From assembly GCA_001789555.1 (NCBI GenBank), contig MFZZ01000009.1, positions 1,093 through 47,549 of the forward strand: a stretch of DNA of 46,457 nucleotides, read 5' to 3'. The notes under the pieces were generated by a model. It saw nothing but the letters and a program-made list of their open reading frames with translations. It was not told the DNA's origin and did not search any database. Numbering within the stretch: the stretch's first letter is position 1; each line of letters starts with the position of its first letter. Shown piece after piece: positions 16,354 to 24,008 of the stretch. The stretch is from Candidatus Roizmanbacteria bacterium RIFCSPHIGHO2_12_FULL_38_13 (lineage in GTDB: Bacteria; Patescibacteriota; Microgenomatia; UBA1406; GWC2-37-13). The position numbers were made by a program, and so were the translations under genes.

Positions 16354-17442
16354 TTACGTAAGGTGTTCGTTTTTTGTACCTTGGAAACTTTCAACCAACT
16401 TTTTAATTTCTTTCACCGCTGATTTTTTTGCAACCAGGACAACATCATGTGTGTTTACTACTAGTATATCATCTAGACAAACGCCGACAACTAACTTTTT
16501 ATCTTCATAATTGTAAACCAGATTATCTTCGGATTTCTGCAACAAGACATGACCTTTCGTAATATTGTCATTACGCTCCTGTTCCAGAGCTTCTTTCAAA
16601 GCCTCCCAGGCCCCTACATCGCTCCACCCTATATCTTCAACGACCACATAAGCTTTTTCCTTATCAAGTTGTTCAAGAATAGCGTTATCAAAACTGATCT
16701 CGGGCATTTCCGAGTAATGATTGGCAAGTCTGTCTCTAAAAGCTTTATTTTCGTGATCGTTGCCAATAATTTTTTGCATAACTTCATAAATATTTGGAGA
16801 GTACCGCTTAAATAAGCTGTAGATAAAGGATGGAGTCGAGACAAAATAACCTAAGTTCCAGCAATGATGTTTGTCCTTAAAATATTCATCTGCTGTCGTC
16901 TGGTCGGGTCGATATTTAAAACCTTCAAAACTATGAAATGCCACATCGCCCTCATTCATTATCTTCGCACCTGTCTGTATCCAGCCAAGATTCTCCGAGG
17001 CGAACCTAGGTTTTTGTCCGATAAATATTATGCGTTCCGCGTCTTTTTTGATCAGTTTACTGGATTCGAAAATGATATGCTTAAAAACTTCAATTTGTTT
17101 GACCAGATGATCGCTCCAGAGGATAATGACAGGCTCATGAGGGAAACGTAAAGAGAGATATCCCATCATCAGGGCAACTGCCGGACCAACGTCCTTTTTA
17201 GCAGGTTCGGCAATGATATTTTCATGAGGTACAAAAGGCAGCTGTTCTTTGATAAAATTGACATATTCTCCTCCAGTTGAGATAAAGATGTCTTCGGGTG
17301 CAAACTCGGGCAACAACCTTTCGGTCGCAAGCTGTAAAGTAGATTTATCACCAATTACTTTTTCAAACTGCTTGGGAGATTTTTTCCTTGAAAGAGGCCA
17401 AAGCCTCGTGCCAACACCGCCTGCAAATATTACTGCCTTCAT
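16354..17442 (-). CDS. manC: Mannose-1-phosphate guanylyltransferase
   Basis: Makes GDP-mannose from GTP and mannose-1-phosphate. Nucleotidyltransferase signature FAGGVGTRLWPLSRKKSPKQF at the N-terminus, later NLGYFVSTPSF, SFDNAILEQ and DIGWSDVGAWEAL. At 362 residues it has only the pyrophosphorylase domain, not the fused isomerase of long ManC/AlgA proteins. It supplies the nucleotide sugar for the neighbouring glycosyltransferases. Confidence 0.93.
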   Translation of the reverse strand: MKAVIFAGGVGTRLWPLSRKKSPKQFEKVIGDKSTLQLATERLLPEFAPEDIFISTGGEYVNFIKEQLPFVPHENIIAEPAKKDVGPAVALMMGYLSLRFPHEPVIILWSDHLVKQIEVFKHIIFESSKLIKKDAERIIFIGQKPRFASENLGWIQTGAKIMNEGDVAFHSFEGFKYRPDQTTADEYFKDKHHCWNLGYFVSTPSFIYSLFKRYSPNIYEVMQKIIGNDHENKAFRDRLANHYSEMPEISFDNAILEQLDKEKAYVVVEDIGWSDVGAWEALKEALEQERNDNITKGHVLLQKSEDNLVYNYEDKKLVVGVCLDDILVVNTHDVVLVAKKSAVKEIKKLVESFQGTKNEHLT

Positions 17443-17486
17443 ATGTTTAATAATATTAATTTAATCTACAAGCTACCGACTATCAG

Positions 17487-18683
17487 CTACAATCTACTGA
17501 CATTGTTTTTAAAGCTATCAATAAACTTTATTTTGGAAAATTTCTCAAAAAACTTAACATTAACCTTTCTATTGTATGACACTTTCATAAATCTTTCAAA
17601 CCCATCTCGAAGTGCGGACGTTGTCTGCTTGTCAAAAAAAATTCCCGACATTTTTTCGCTGACTGTTTCCAAAGCTCCGCCCCCCAGATAGGCTATCACC
17701 GGACAGCCAAAAAACTGCGCTTCAAGTGCCACATATCCGAAATCTTCCTCCTGCAGCATGATGAGCGCTTTGGCATTTGAGTAAAGTTGTGCCAACTCAA
17801 GATCGGTGATATTTTCGAAAAAACGGATATTTTTTCCGGCTAGATTTTGGAGTTTTGGTTTTTGCGAACCTGTACCGACAATAATCAGCTGTTCTTTACG
17901 TTCATTAAAAAATTCAATCACAAGATCGACCATTTTGTAAGGCTCAAGTCGAGAGACTGCAAGATAATAATTTTCATGAATGTCATTGCGGACTTGATCC
18001 GGAATCTCCTTAGATCCTGAAATCAGCTTCGGCGAGGTTTCAGCGAGACGAGCGAGTTCAGGATGACAATTTAATGAATTTTTGAGACCGCTCCAATAAT
18101 CAATATCAAACGGCGGATACAAAATTTCGGACTCGCGTCGATAATATTTTTCACAGCGTTGAGCGACATTTTTTGAAATTGAAATAATCCGATCCGGCCT
18201 TTGTGCCGCCACATAGTCCCACTCTCTCAATTTTGACATATACGGCGATGTCATTCCCGCGAAGGCGGGAATCCAGTTTTTTGTATAAATATCATGCTGC
18301 GACCAAAGCCACCTCGTCGGAGTGAGTAAATAACAAATATGTTGCGTCCCTGGTTTGGTAATAATGCCTTTGGCAAAAGATGATGTAATAGAGATTAGCA
18401 GATCATAATGCGAAAAATCAAAACTTTCAAACGCATAAGAATAAAAAGGAAGAGAAAGGATTCTATTATTTTTTATGAAAGAAGGAAGTTTTTGAATAAA
18501 TGAAGTATGAATTTTACTATTCTTAAATCTTAAATCATAAATCCAAGTGGCTTTTTTCTCATCAACATACGAGGTAAACCAATCAGCTTCAGGAAACATT
18601 TCATGAAAAGTAAGAAGTACCCGCTCGACTCCACCCCACTTGTCAAGCCAATCATAGACTATAGCTATCTTTTTGCCCGTCAT
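17487..18683 (-). CDS. GT4-type glycosyltransferase with two repeat-derived insertions
   Basis: 398 residues, WbaZ-like mannosyltransferase group by pattern. The N-terminus is IAIVYDWLDKWGGVERVLLTFHEMFP, then LLTPTRWLW, SISKNVAQR, LAVSRLEPYKMVDLVIEFF, and EEDFGYVALEAQFFGCPVIAYLGGGALETV at the C-terminal donor site. Two stretches look foreign: NWIPAFAGMT (residues about 136-145) and CHPELARLAETSPKLISGSK...IPDQVRNDI (about 206-234). These are translations of palindromic repeats that fit loops between fold elements. A TATAAT lies 5 bases before the ATG. Confidence 0.9.
   Translation of the reverse strand: MTGKKIAIVYDWLDKWGGVERVLLTFHEMFPEADWFTSYVDEKKATWIYDLRFKNSKIHTSFIQKLPSFIKNNRILSLPFYSYAFESFDFSHYDLLISITSSFAKGIITKPGTQHICYLLTPTRWLWSQHDIYTKNWIPAFAGMTSPYMSKLREWDYVAAQRPDRIISISKNVAQRCEKYYRRESEILYPPFDIDYWSGLKNSLNCHPELARLAETSPKLISGSKEIPDQVRNDIHENYYLAVSRLEPYKMVDLVIEFFNERKEQLIIVGTGSQKPKLQNLAGKNIRFFENITDLELAQLYSNAKALIMLQEEDFGYVALEAQFFGCPVIAYLGGGALETVSEKMSGIFFDKQTTSALRDGFERFMKVSYNRKVNVKFFEKFSKIKFIDSFKNNVSRL
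17981..18068. repeat. 88-base palindromic element inside the glycosyltransferase gene
   Basis: Ends are TGTCATTGCGGACTTGATCC on the left and GAGTTCAGGATGACA on the right. The right end read in reverse (TGTCATCCTGAACTC) resembles the left, so the unit is an imperfect inverted repeat. It stays in frame and encodes the CHPEL...VRND peptide. Confidence 0.8.
18250..18276. repeat. Palindromic repeat inside the glycosyltransferase gene
   Basis: Core ATTCCCGC-gaag-GCGGGAAT at 18253-18272, flanked by GTC and CCAG. The same core is seen at 28174 (ATTCCCGCGCAGGCGGGAAT) and, diverged, at 19371. It is translated as NWIPAFAGMT. Confidence 0.88.
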
Positions 18684-18714
18684 AACAAATTATACCTTAG
18701 TTATGAGGATAAAA

Positions 18715-19260
18715 TCAGAATGGATAGCCTTTTAATCCTTGCACTCCTTTGATCGCCGATATCTCTCCGGCTAGATTGTTGATGTGGCCGATGACGACCA
18801 TTGACAAAGCCCATGAAAGAGGTTTTTTTCCCATCCCCCACGAACTAAAATCGATTTCATCAGTCAAATTATCGTCTGTTAAGGTGTCCAGATATTTATC
18901 AGTGGCTGCGTAAACTGCTTTTGCATATGTACGTGCTTTGGCAAGATCGACTTTGACTTTTTTTGACCAGTCGGCATGTTGTTTTGACCAGTCATCACTC
19001 GGCCCCGGCATCGGCTCGCTAAATCCGGTTTTATCTTTATATTCAGACATAAAAAGAGGTTGCGTCTTGCCCAACATCGAGGCAAATCCGTCCTCACTAA
19101 AAACCGCGTGTCCATAGGCGGCGCCAACCGGCAAAGCCGTGCCAATTTTTTGAAAATGGGCATGATCCTCGCCTGTCCCTTCAATAGTACCTTCAAGCAC
19201 CTCGTGCGCCATAGCTAACTGTTCTTTGAGAAGTTTGATACATTTTTTGTTGTCTTCCAT
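18715..19260 (-). CDS. DinB-like superfamily protein
   Basis: 181 residues. The four-helix pattern and the spaced histidines (AAYGHAVFSEDGF and VVIGHINNLAGEISAIKG near the C-terminus) fit the DinB/YfiT-like metal-binding superfamily, whose members often act as thiol-dependent transferases. The specific function is unknown. It stands alone between the glycosyltransferase and a MITE-like element. Confidence 0.65.
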   Translation of the reverse strand: MEDNKKCIKLLKEQLAMAHEVLEGTIEGTGEDHAHFQKIGTALPVGAAYGHAVFSEDGFASMLGKTQPLFMSEYKDKTGFSEPMPGPSDDWSKQHADWSKKVKVDLAKARTYAKAVYAATDKYLDTLTDDNLTDEIDFSSWGMGKKPLSWALSMVVIGHINNLAGEISAIKGVQGLKGYPF

Positions 19261-19331
19261 AAAGTTTTAATAATTAGTAATTTTTAACAATAGTAGTATA
19301 AAGCAAGAGAGGATTGTTTTTCAAGATATCA

Positions 19332-19518
19332 ACCAATTTGTGAGAGTTCACGGTCTCTGACACAGGTTGTCATTCCCTCGAAGGAGGGAATCCAGACTAA
19401 ATATACCTTTATAGGGTATTAATGGACTAGATCCCCGTCTTCACGGGGATGACACAAAATATTAATTGACATGTTATGATACAGTTTTGTCAAGATTTGT
19501 GAACTCTTACACCAATTT
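19332..19518. mobile_element. MITE-like element with terminal inverted repeats and 8-base target duplication
   Basis: Direct repeats ACCAATTT (19331-19338 and 19511-19518) flank inverted ends GTGAGAGTTCAC (from 19339) and GTGAACTCTTAC (to 19510), 11 of 12 matched. No transposase fits in the ~172 bases. Nested inside is the two-hairpin repeat at 19368-19454. The structure is seen directly; mobility is inferred. Confidence 0.72.
19368..19454. repeat. Two-hairpin palindromic repeat nested in the MITE-like element
   Basis: Left hairpin TGTCATTCCCTCGAAGGAGG... and right hairpin ...GATCCCCGTCTTCACGGG..ATGACA are inverted copies of each other, each a stem by itself. The plan is the same as the 28174-28233 unit. 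Confidence 0.85.
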
Positions 19519-19528
19519 GCTTTGAGGT

Positions 19529-19942
19529 TTACCTTCCACACAACAAAATCTTATCCTCGGTCATCCTGTAATCGTACTCTTTTCCATCAAGTTCCAAAAC
19601 AACACGATATCCAGGCTTTATAGGTGCAAGACTGATATATACCGTCGGACAGCCCAGCTCTATATCAGTATACGTTCTTTTTTCAAAAGACTTGACTGTT
19701 ATCATCTGTGGCTTGATGCGGTCATCTGTGGTGAGTAGCTCATTTATAGCTATATCTGCAATCCGCTGTTTATCGGTATTGAGATCGCCATAGTTTGCTC
19801 CCGTACTTTTTTGGTTTGTTTGATTTTGAATGCTTTGTCCTTGGTTGTTATAAAATTTCGACTTCAAAAATTTGTACCCAAAATTGAGTAAAACAATGAT
19901 TATTACGATCAGTAAAACTCTATACAAATTAACTTTTTTCAT
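19529..19942 (-). CDS. Membrane-anchored protein, diverged copy of a tandem pair
   Basis: 137 residues: N-terminal helix (LYRVLLIVIIIVLLNFGYKFL), polar Asn/Gln-rich linker, then a small domain shared with the next gene: YGDLNTDKQRIADIAINELL, a conserved LGCP, PGYRVVLELDGKEYDYR and a terminal LC. The motif block is like the upstream paralogue, but the YAQVITPGY stretch is eroded to LAPIKPGY. Exported by topology. The domain type is widespread but I cannot assign a function. Confidence 0.7.
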   Translation of the reverse strand: MKKVNLYRVLLIVIIIVLLNFGYKFLKSKFYNNQGQSIQNQTNQKSTGANYGDLNTDKQRIADIAINELLTTDDRIKPQMITVKSFEKRTYTDIELGCPTVYISLAPIKPGYRVVLELDGKEYDYRMTEDKILLCGR

Positions 19943-19952
19943 ACATTCTCAA

Positions 19953-20390
19953 CTACTTCTCACACAAAATAATATTCTTCTCATCTGTCAGTCTGTAGTC
20001 GTACTCATTGCCTTGAGCCTCGAGAATGACCTGATATCCCGGCGTTATAACCTGGGCATATGACATGCCTTCTTGAGGACAGCCAAGCGATGCATCGCTG
20101 AATTCTTTTTCCTCAAAATTGATGACTGAAATCATGGGAGGCGTGATACCTTCTGAATTATTAAGAAGATTTCCAACTGCGATGTCGACGATTTTTATTT
20201 GTTCCTCTGTAAGATCACCATAGTTAGGGTTAAAACCGGCAGGGTCGCCATTGGTTTTATCCTGAATGGGAGTAGGTGTTAATGTTTCCTCGTCTGCGAT
20301 CGTACCGGAACTTAGTGAAAAAAATATAAATACCATAAAACCGACGATGACTATTACGGCAAGAGTGAGATTTATATTTTCGCGGGTCAT
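19953..20390 (-). CDS. Membrane-anchored protein, first copy of a tandem pair
   Basis: 145 residues with an N-terminal signal anchor (LTLAVIVIVGFMVFIFFSLSSG), a Thr/Pro linker and a domain with FSDASLGCPQEGMSYAQVITPGY, then VILEAQGNEYDYR and a final LCEK. The two cysteines could pair outside the membrane. It is 10 bases upstream of its paralogue, consistent with tandem duplication followed by divergence. Confidence 0.72.
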   Translation of the reverse strand: MTRENINLTLAVIVIVGFMVFIFFSLSSGTIADEETLTPTPIQDKTNGDPAGFNPNYGDLTEEQIKIVDIAVGNLLNNSEGITPPMISVINFEEKEFSDASLGCPQEGMSYAQVITPGYQVILEAQGNEYDYRLTDEKNIILCEK

Positions 20391-20426
20391 AAACTTTATT
20401 TTAACAAATAAATTGAGGTTAAGACA

Positions 20427-20945
20427 TCAGTATCTTACTAATCTTGACAAGTCTGTCAATAGTCTTGCGTCAACTTCAGGCTGAACTCTATAGCAACTGT
20501 TATGACCACGAAAATATAAATTATTTATTAGCAGTTTTTGACCTGTCGGTACGATTATTTGTGGTGATAAAGGTAACCCAAAAGCTAGGACTTTTCCCGG
20601 CACATCTTCTGCTACCGCCGATAAATTACTTACTTTTGTGCTATACCAAAAAGATATTCTCTCATCGTCAGGTAAACTATAACGCAAATAATATGCTGCA
20701 TCACGATCTGCTAGCCAAACTTCGTTTAAAGGATATTGACCGCCTGTACTTTCGATTGCTTCCTGGAGTTCTTTTAAAGATTTATTGTAGTAATTTAAAT
20801 GCATCCTCATGCTCTCAAGCATTTCTGTAAAATTTGATCCTGTCTGATTGGATGACAATAAATGTTGAATCAACCAAAATGCATACTTATGGTCGATCAT
20901 ATCACTATAAGCTTGATCAAAATCAACTCTTCTCCCTTCTTTCAT
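20427..20945 (-). CDS. Uncharacterised soluble protein
   Basis: 172 residues, no family recognised and no membrane helix or signal. The sequence is mixed alpha/beta in look, with a helical first half (FWLIQHLLSSNQTGSNFTEMLESM) and a strand-rich second half (KVLAFGLPLSPQIIVPTGQKLLINNLYF). A TATAAT lies 6 bases before the ATG at 20943-20945, suggesting its own leaderless transcript. Confidence 0.65.
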   Translation of the reverse strand: MKEGRRVDFDQAYSDMIDHKYAFWLIQHLLSSNQTGSNFTEMLESMRMHLNYYNKSLKELQEAIESTGGQYPLNEVWLADRDAAYYLRYSLPDDERISFWYSTKVSNLSAVAEDVPGKVLAFGLPLSPQIIVPTGQKLLINNLYFRGHNSCYRVQPEVDARLLTDLSRLVRY

Positions 20946-20987
20946 GCAGTTATTATACTATGGGTTCATTAATTGAATTTTTCACTA

Positions 20988-21791
20988 TCATTTACTTGCA
21001 TAAAATCCATGCATATGTGAAGGCATCATACCTTTCAGCAACTGCATACAGTCTGCAGTAATTTCACGCGGATTGAAGTTATAACTTAACTGATCCATAG
21101 GTACTCCCTGTCCGATCCTGATCTCCAAAGGATCCAACGGTCTTTTTGAATATTTCCAGTTGAAACTTCGACTGAATTTTCCTGTAGGTATAATAGCCGC
21201 TGGAACTATGATTGCTGGCGGACTTTCAGAAGTGCTATTAAGTAAATAGTCTATTATTACATGTCCTACTCCGAGTCTTGCTCTTTGAAGTTTCCCATCT
21301 TTGCTCCTTGTGCCCTCTGGGGGATACATGAGTAATCCTCCAGGTGTATGTAGAGTACGATTAGTAATGTAAAATGCCAGATCTCTCAATCTCTTTGTCA
21401 GTTCTGGATCATATTTGCCGGTATCATATCCTTGTACCAATAAAGGCCTCTCAACTCCTATATATGGGAGTGCGTGTAATACTGCTGCATTAAAAAAACC
21501 TTCCCTTCCGTCAAACTGCTTTTTACCCACCGGCGCCGTTAACCGCTGTATAGATGTCCCCAGAGCATCGATCAGATATGCTTGCTCTAGAGGGATATCG
21601 TCTCCGGATAAATGATTTGGTATTACAAGCGCCGAGCCACCCCTGTCAAGATGTGCTCCAAGAGCCATTGTATTTTCGCGTGTTTCATCGGAAACTATAA
21701 TATCTGGGTAAGCATATTTTTCGGCTGCCCACCATAAAGTTTTCCCGACAACTGTTCGCCAATGACTTCGAGCATGTTCAAGTGGATTCAT
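20988..21791 (-). CDS. PlsC-like 1-acylglycerol-phosphate acyltransferase
   Basis: 267 residues. The acyltransferase block I motif appears as NHLSGDD (H-x4-D), the third block as YPPEGTRSKDG, and a proline-rich IIVPAAIIPTG block follows. It probably acylates a lipid or lipid-like acceptor at the membrane. No strong membrane helix is seen. TACAAT stands 7 bases before the ATG. It is divergent from the metalloprotease gene. Confidence 0.78.
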   Translation of the reverse strand: MNPLEHARSHWRTVVGKTLWWAAEKYAYPDIIVSDETRENTMALGAHLDRGGSALVIPNHLSGDDIPLEQAYLIDALGTSIQRLTAPVGKKQFDGREGFFNAAVLHALPYIGVERPLLVQGYDTGKYDPELTKRLRDLAFYITNRTLHTPGGLLMYPPEGTRSKDGKLQRARLGVGHVIIDYLLNSTSESPPAIIVPAAIIPTGKFSRSFNWKYSKRPLDPLEIRIGQGVPMDQLSYNFNPREITADCMQLLKGMMPSHMHGFYASK

Positions 21792-21886
21792 CAGGACTAT
21801 TGTACTTTAAGATCTAAAAAAAGCGTAAGTATTATATTATTTTTCAAAGCCCTACGCCATCTATCTTGTATTCTGAAGTAAACTGT

Positions 21887-23125
21887 ATGTATTTAAATAT
21901 AAATATGGGTGAATCATCAGAACATCCTCGTCCAAAGGAAAAGAAAAAATCTTCGCAGAAGCTAAGACTTGTTCAAAAAGAAACAAAAAAGCAACCAGTT
22001 TATAAAAATAGTTCTCCGCTACCATCACATTTCACAAGAAGACAATTTCTTCGTTTAGGTGGAGCTACTGCTGCGACAGCTGTAATAGCTGCTGCTGGCT
22101 ATGCAGTTTCACAAGATCAAGGAGCTGGTACTCCGACAGAACTGGCTAAAGCAACTGCGGAACTTGCTGAAGAATACCCTGTAGAAAAATACGACATAAT
22201 TGTAGCCGAATTAAAAGCTCTCGAGAGTAAATATCCACCGGGTGTCATGCCCAATGTTGAGGATCCGGAATTTATAAAAGATGCAAAAAATACCTTAAAA
22301 CTTACTTACAGCATGTGTAACTTAGCAATTCCAGAATGGACATCCGAAAGTATATATGACGATTCTGAACTTTATTTTACTCAAGAAAAATTTATTGAAA
22401 AAGCTAACACCTATGACCCAACAGGTCAACTTGCTGGGACAATAGCAGGACAAGTTGGAGCTGTAGTATTTGAAAATGCTAATACGCATAAAATTTTATT
22501 TAATACATTTGAGCCTGTGGGACTTGCTACTGTAGGTAGATCTGGTCTGGGTCCTCTTTCTTATCTTCGAAATACTGCTGCACATGAATGGGGTCATTAT
22601 GTAGAACGTCAACAGTTAATTCCTGAAGATAAAATTTTTGTATTTGATAACTTGGAATATACGACAACAGATGGTGCTGCATTTGCACCAAAACCAGCTA
22701 CTGATGGCACTGCTCAAGGAAGACTTTTATCTGGTTTGGAGGAAGCTCTAGTAGATGAAGAAATGAGGGAAGTACAAATGAAAGAAGGTTTTGATCTTAT
22801 TCAACAGCCCACTTATACTGAATACGGTCGTCGTTTAGATGAATTATATAGAATGGTAGGTCAAAATCGACATCAACATAAGGAATTATTATATAAATTA
22901 AGAAAGGAGGGTGATCCTATAGGAATTCTATCTCAATTTTCTGGCTTTGCAGACAAATCCAAAGTATTACCAGAAAGAGATAAGCTACGTTGGGGAGTTG
23001 CTACTTTTGAATTTACACTAAGAGGAATGGATGTATATCGAGATATGCTATTAAATGATCCTACTACAATAAGTCAGGTCGCCTTGGCTCCGCCACAGCC
23101 GACTTATACTGCGATGCGAATTTAA
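21887..23125 (+). CDS. Tat-exported HExxH metalloprotease-like protein
   Basis: 412 residues from the ATG at 21887; another ATG at 21905 is also possible, and the track start is a TTG. The N-terminal 45 residues are highly charged, followed by a twin-arginine signal (TRRQFLRLGGATAATAVIAAAGYA). The HEWGH zinc motif sits at about residues 233-237 (NTAAHEWGHYVE). A possible third ligand is a glutamate in GLEEALVDEE, about 50 residues later. The protein family is not recognised. It is one of two plus-strand genes and lies next to the AT-rich restriction-modification pair. Confidence 0.75.
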   Translation: MYLNINMGESSEHPRPKEKKKSSQKLRLVQKETKKQPVYKNSSPLPSHFTRRQFLRLGGATAATAVIAAAGYAVSQDQGAGTPTELAKATAELAEEYPVEKYDIIVAELKALESKYPPGVMPNVEDPEFIKDAKNTLKLTYSMCNLAIPEWTSESIYDDSELYFTQEKFIEKANTYDPTGQLAGTIAGQVGAVVFENANTHKILFNTFEPVGLATVGRSGLGPLSYLRNTAAHEWGHYVERQQLIPEDKIFVFDNLEYTTTDGAAFAPKPATDGTAQGRLLSGLEEALVDEEMREVQMKEGFDLIQQPTYTEYGRRLDELYRMVGQNRHQHKELLYKLRKEGDPIGILSQFSGFADKSKVLPERDKLRWGVATFEFTLRGMDVYRDMLLNDPTTISQVALAPPQPTYTAMRI

Positions 23126-23191
23126 GATTTCCGGCATAGTAAAAGTATTATATTGATTATTTGGGAGGGTGGAAAATCGAAGATAAATTAT

Positions 23192-24007
23192 TTAATTTTT
23201 GTGAATTTTCTCTATTGTTTTTGTGATTATTTCAAAAATTTGTTCCATTGTATGTGATTGCCCTGAGAGATGATCCCATAATTCTGATGATATCAATACT
23301 TCTTTCGGGCTAAAAAACTTTTTAAACTCTACAAGGTAATTGAAAAATCTTTCTTTATCATAACTTATAGCATCTTTTGCAGTTGGATCGAACGGGAAAC
23401 CTATAAAATATTTTATATCTTTACTTGGATTAAGTTTCTTAAACGCAGCTTTTGCGTACAAGATTTTTTGTTTTTCACCTCTACCTTCCCCTGAATTTGG
23501 TCTAACTGATTTAAGTTCAATTCCTTCTATGTAATTTTTAGTTTCTAAATAATTATCTACAGTAAATTCTAGCGCATTTACTTCATTTTCATCATGTTTA
23601 AATTTAAAGATTTGCTCGTTCTCTTTTACCAAATTTGGAGATCTTACTTTATGTCCAGCTTTTAATTCTCGTACGATATTTTCAATATTTGCAGCCTGAG
23701 ATACTTTTACTTTTAAGGTAAATTCCTGTGTAAACTTTCTTTTGTAGCCTCCCGAAAGAATATGCGCTAAAGATTCATACCCACTTCCAAGTGAAGTACT
23801 TAGTCCATGAAGCCAACTCGCTATTGCAATTAAATGCGGAGTCGTTATCTTAATATTTCGCAACTCTTTATCAAAGGTTTTCAATATTATGTCATGAAAA
23901 GGAGCGTTCCTATTCTGCTGATCAATTTTTGGGAATTTACTTACTCTAGAAATTGATATAGCTTTTATTACCTCTGAAATTCTATTTTTTTGATCTTCAG
24001 ATAACAT
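23192..24007 (-). CDS. Type II restriction endonuclease, TdeIII-like
   Basis: 271 residues. The PD-(D/E)xK core is visible as D151 then E164-L-K166 (EFTVDNYLETKNYIEGIELKSV). The stretches ASWLHGLSTSLGSGYE, LSGGYKRKFT and RPNSGEGRGEKQKILY resemble the TdeIII family as I remember it; if right, the site would be GGNCC-like, but this is not proven. The start is 1 base beyond the methyltransferase stop, so the two form a tight pair. The stretch is noticeably AT-rich compared with the neighbours, suggesting acquisition. Confidence 0.75.
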   Translation of the reverse strand: MLSEDQKNRISEVIKAISISRVSKFPKIDQQNRNAPFHDIILKTFDKELRNIKITTPHLIAIASWLHGLSTSLGSGYESLAHILSGGYKRKFTQEFTLKVKVSQAANIENIVRELKAGHKVRSPNLVKENEQIFKFKHDENEVNALEFTVDNYLETKNYIEGIELKSVRPNSGEGRGEKQKILYAKAAFKKLNPSKDIKYFIGFPFDPTAKDAISYDKERFFNYLVEFKKFFSPKEVLISSELWDHLSGQSHTMEQIFEIITKTIEKIHKN

Positions 24008-24008
24008 A

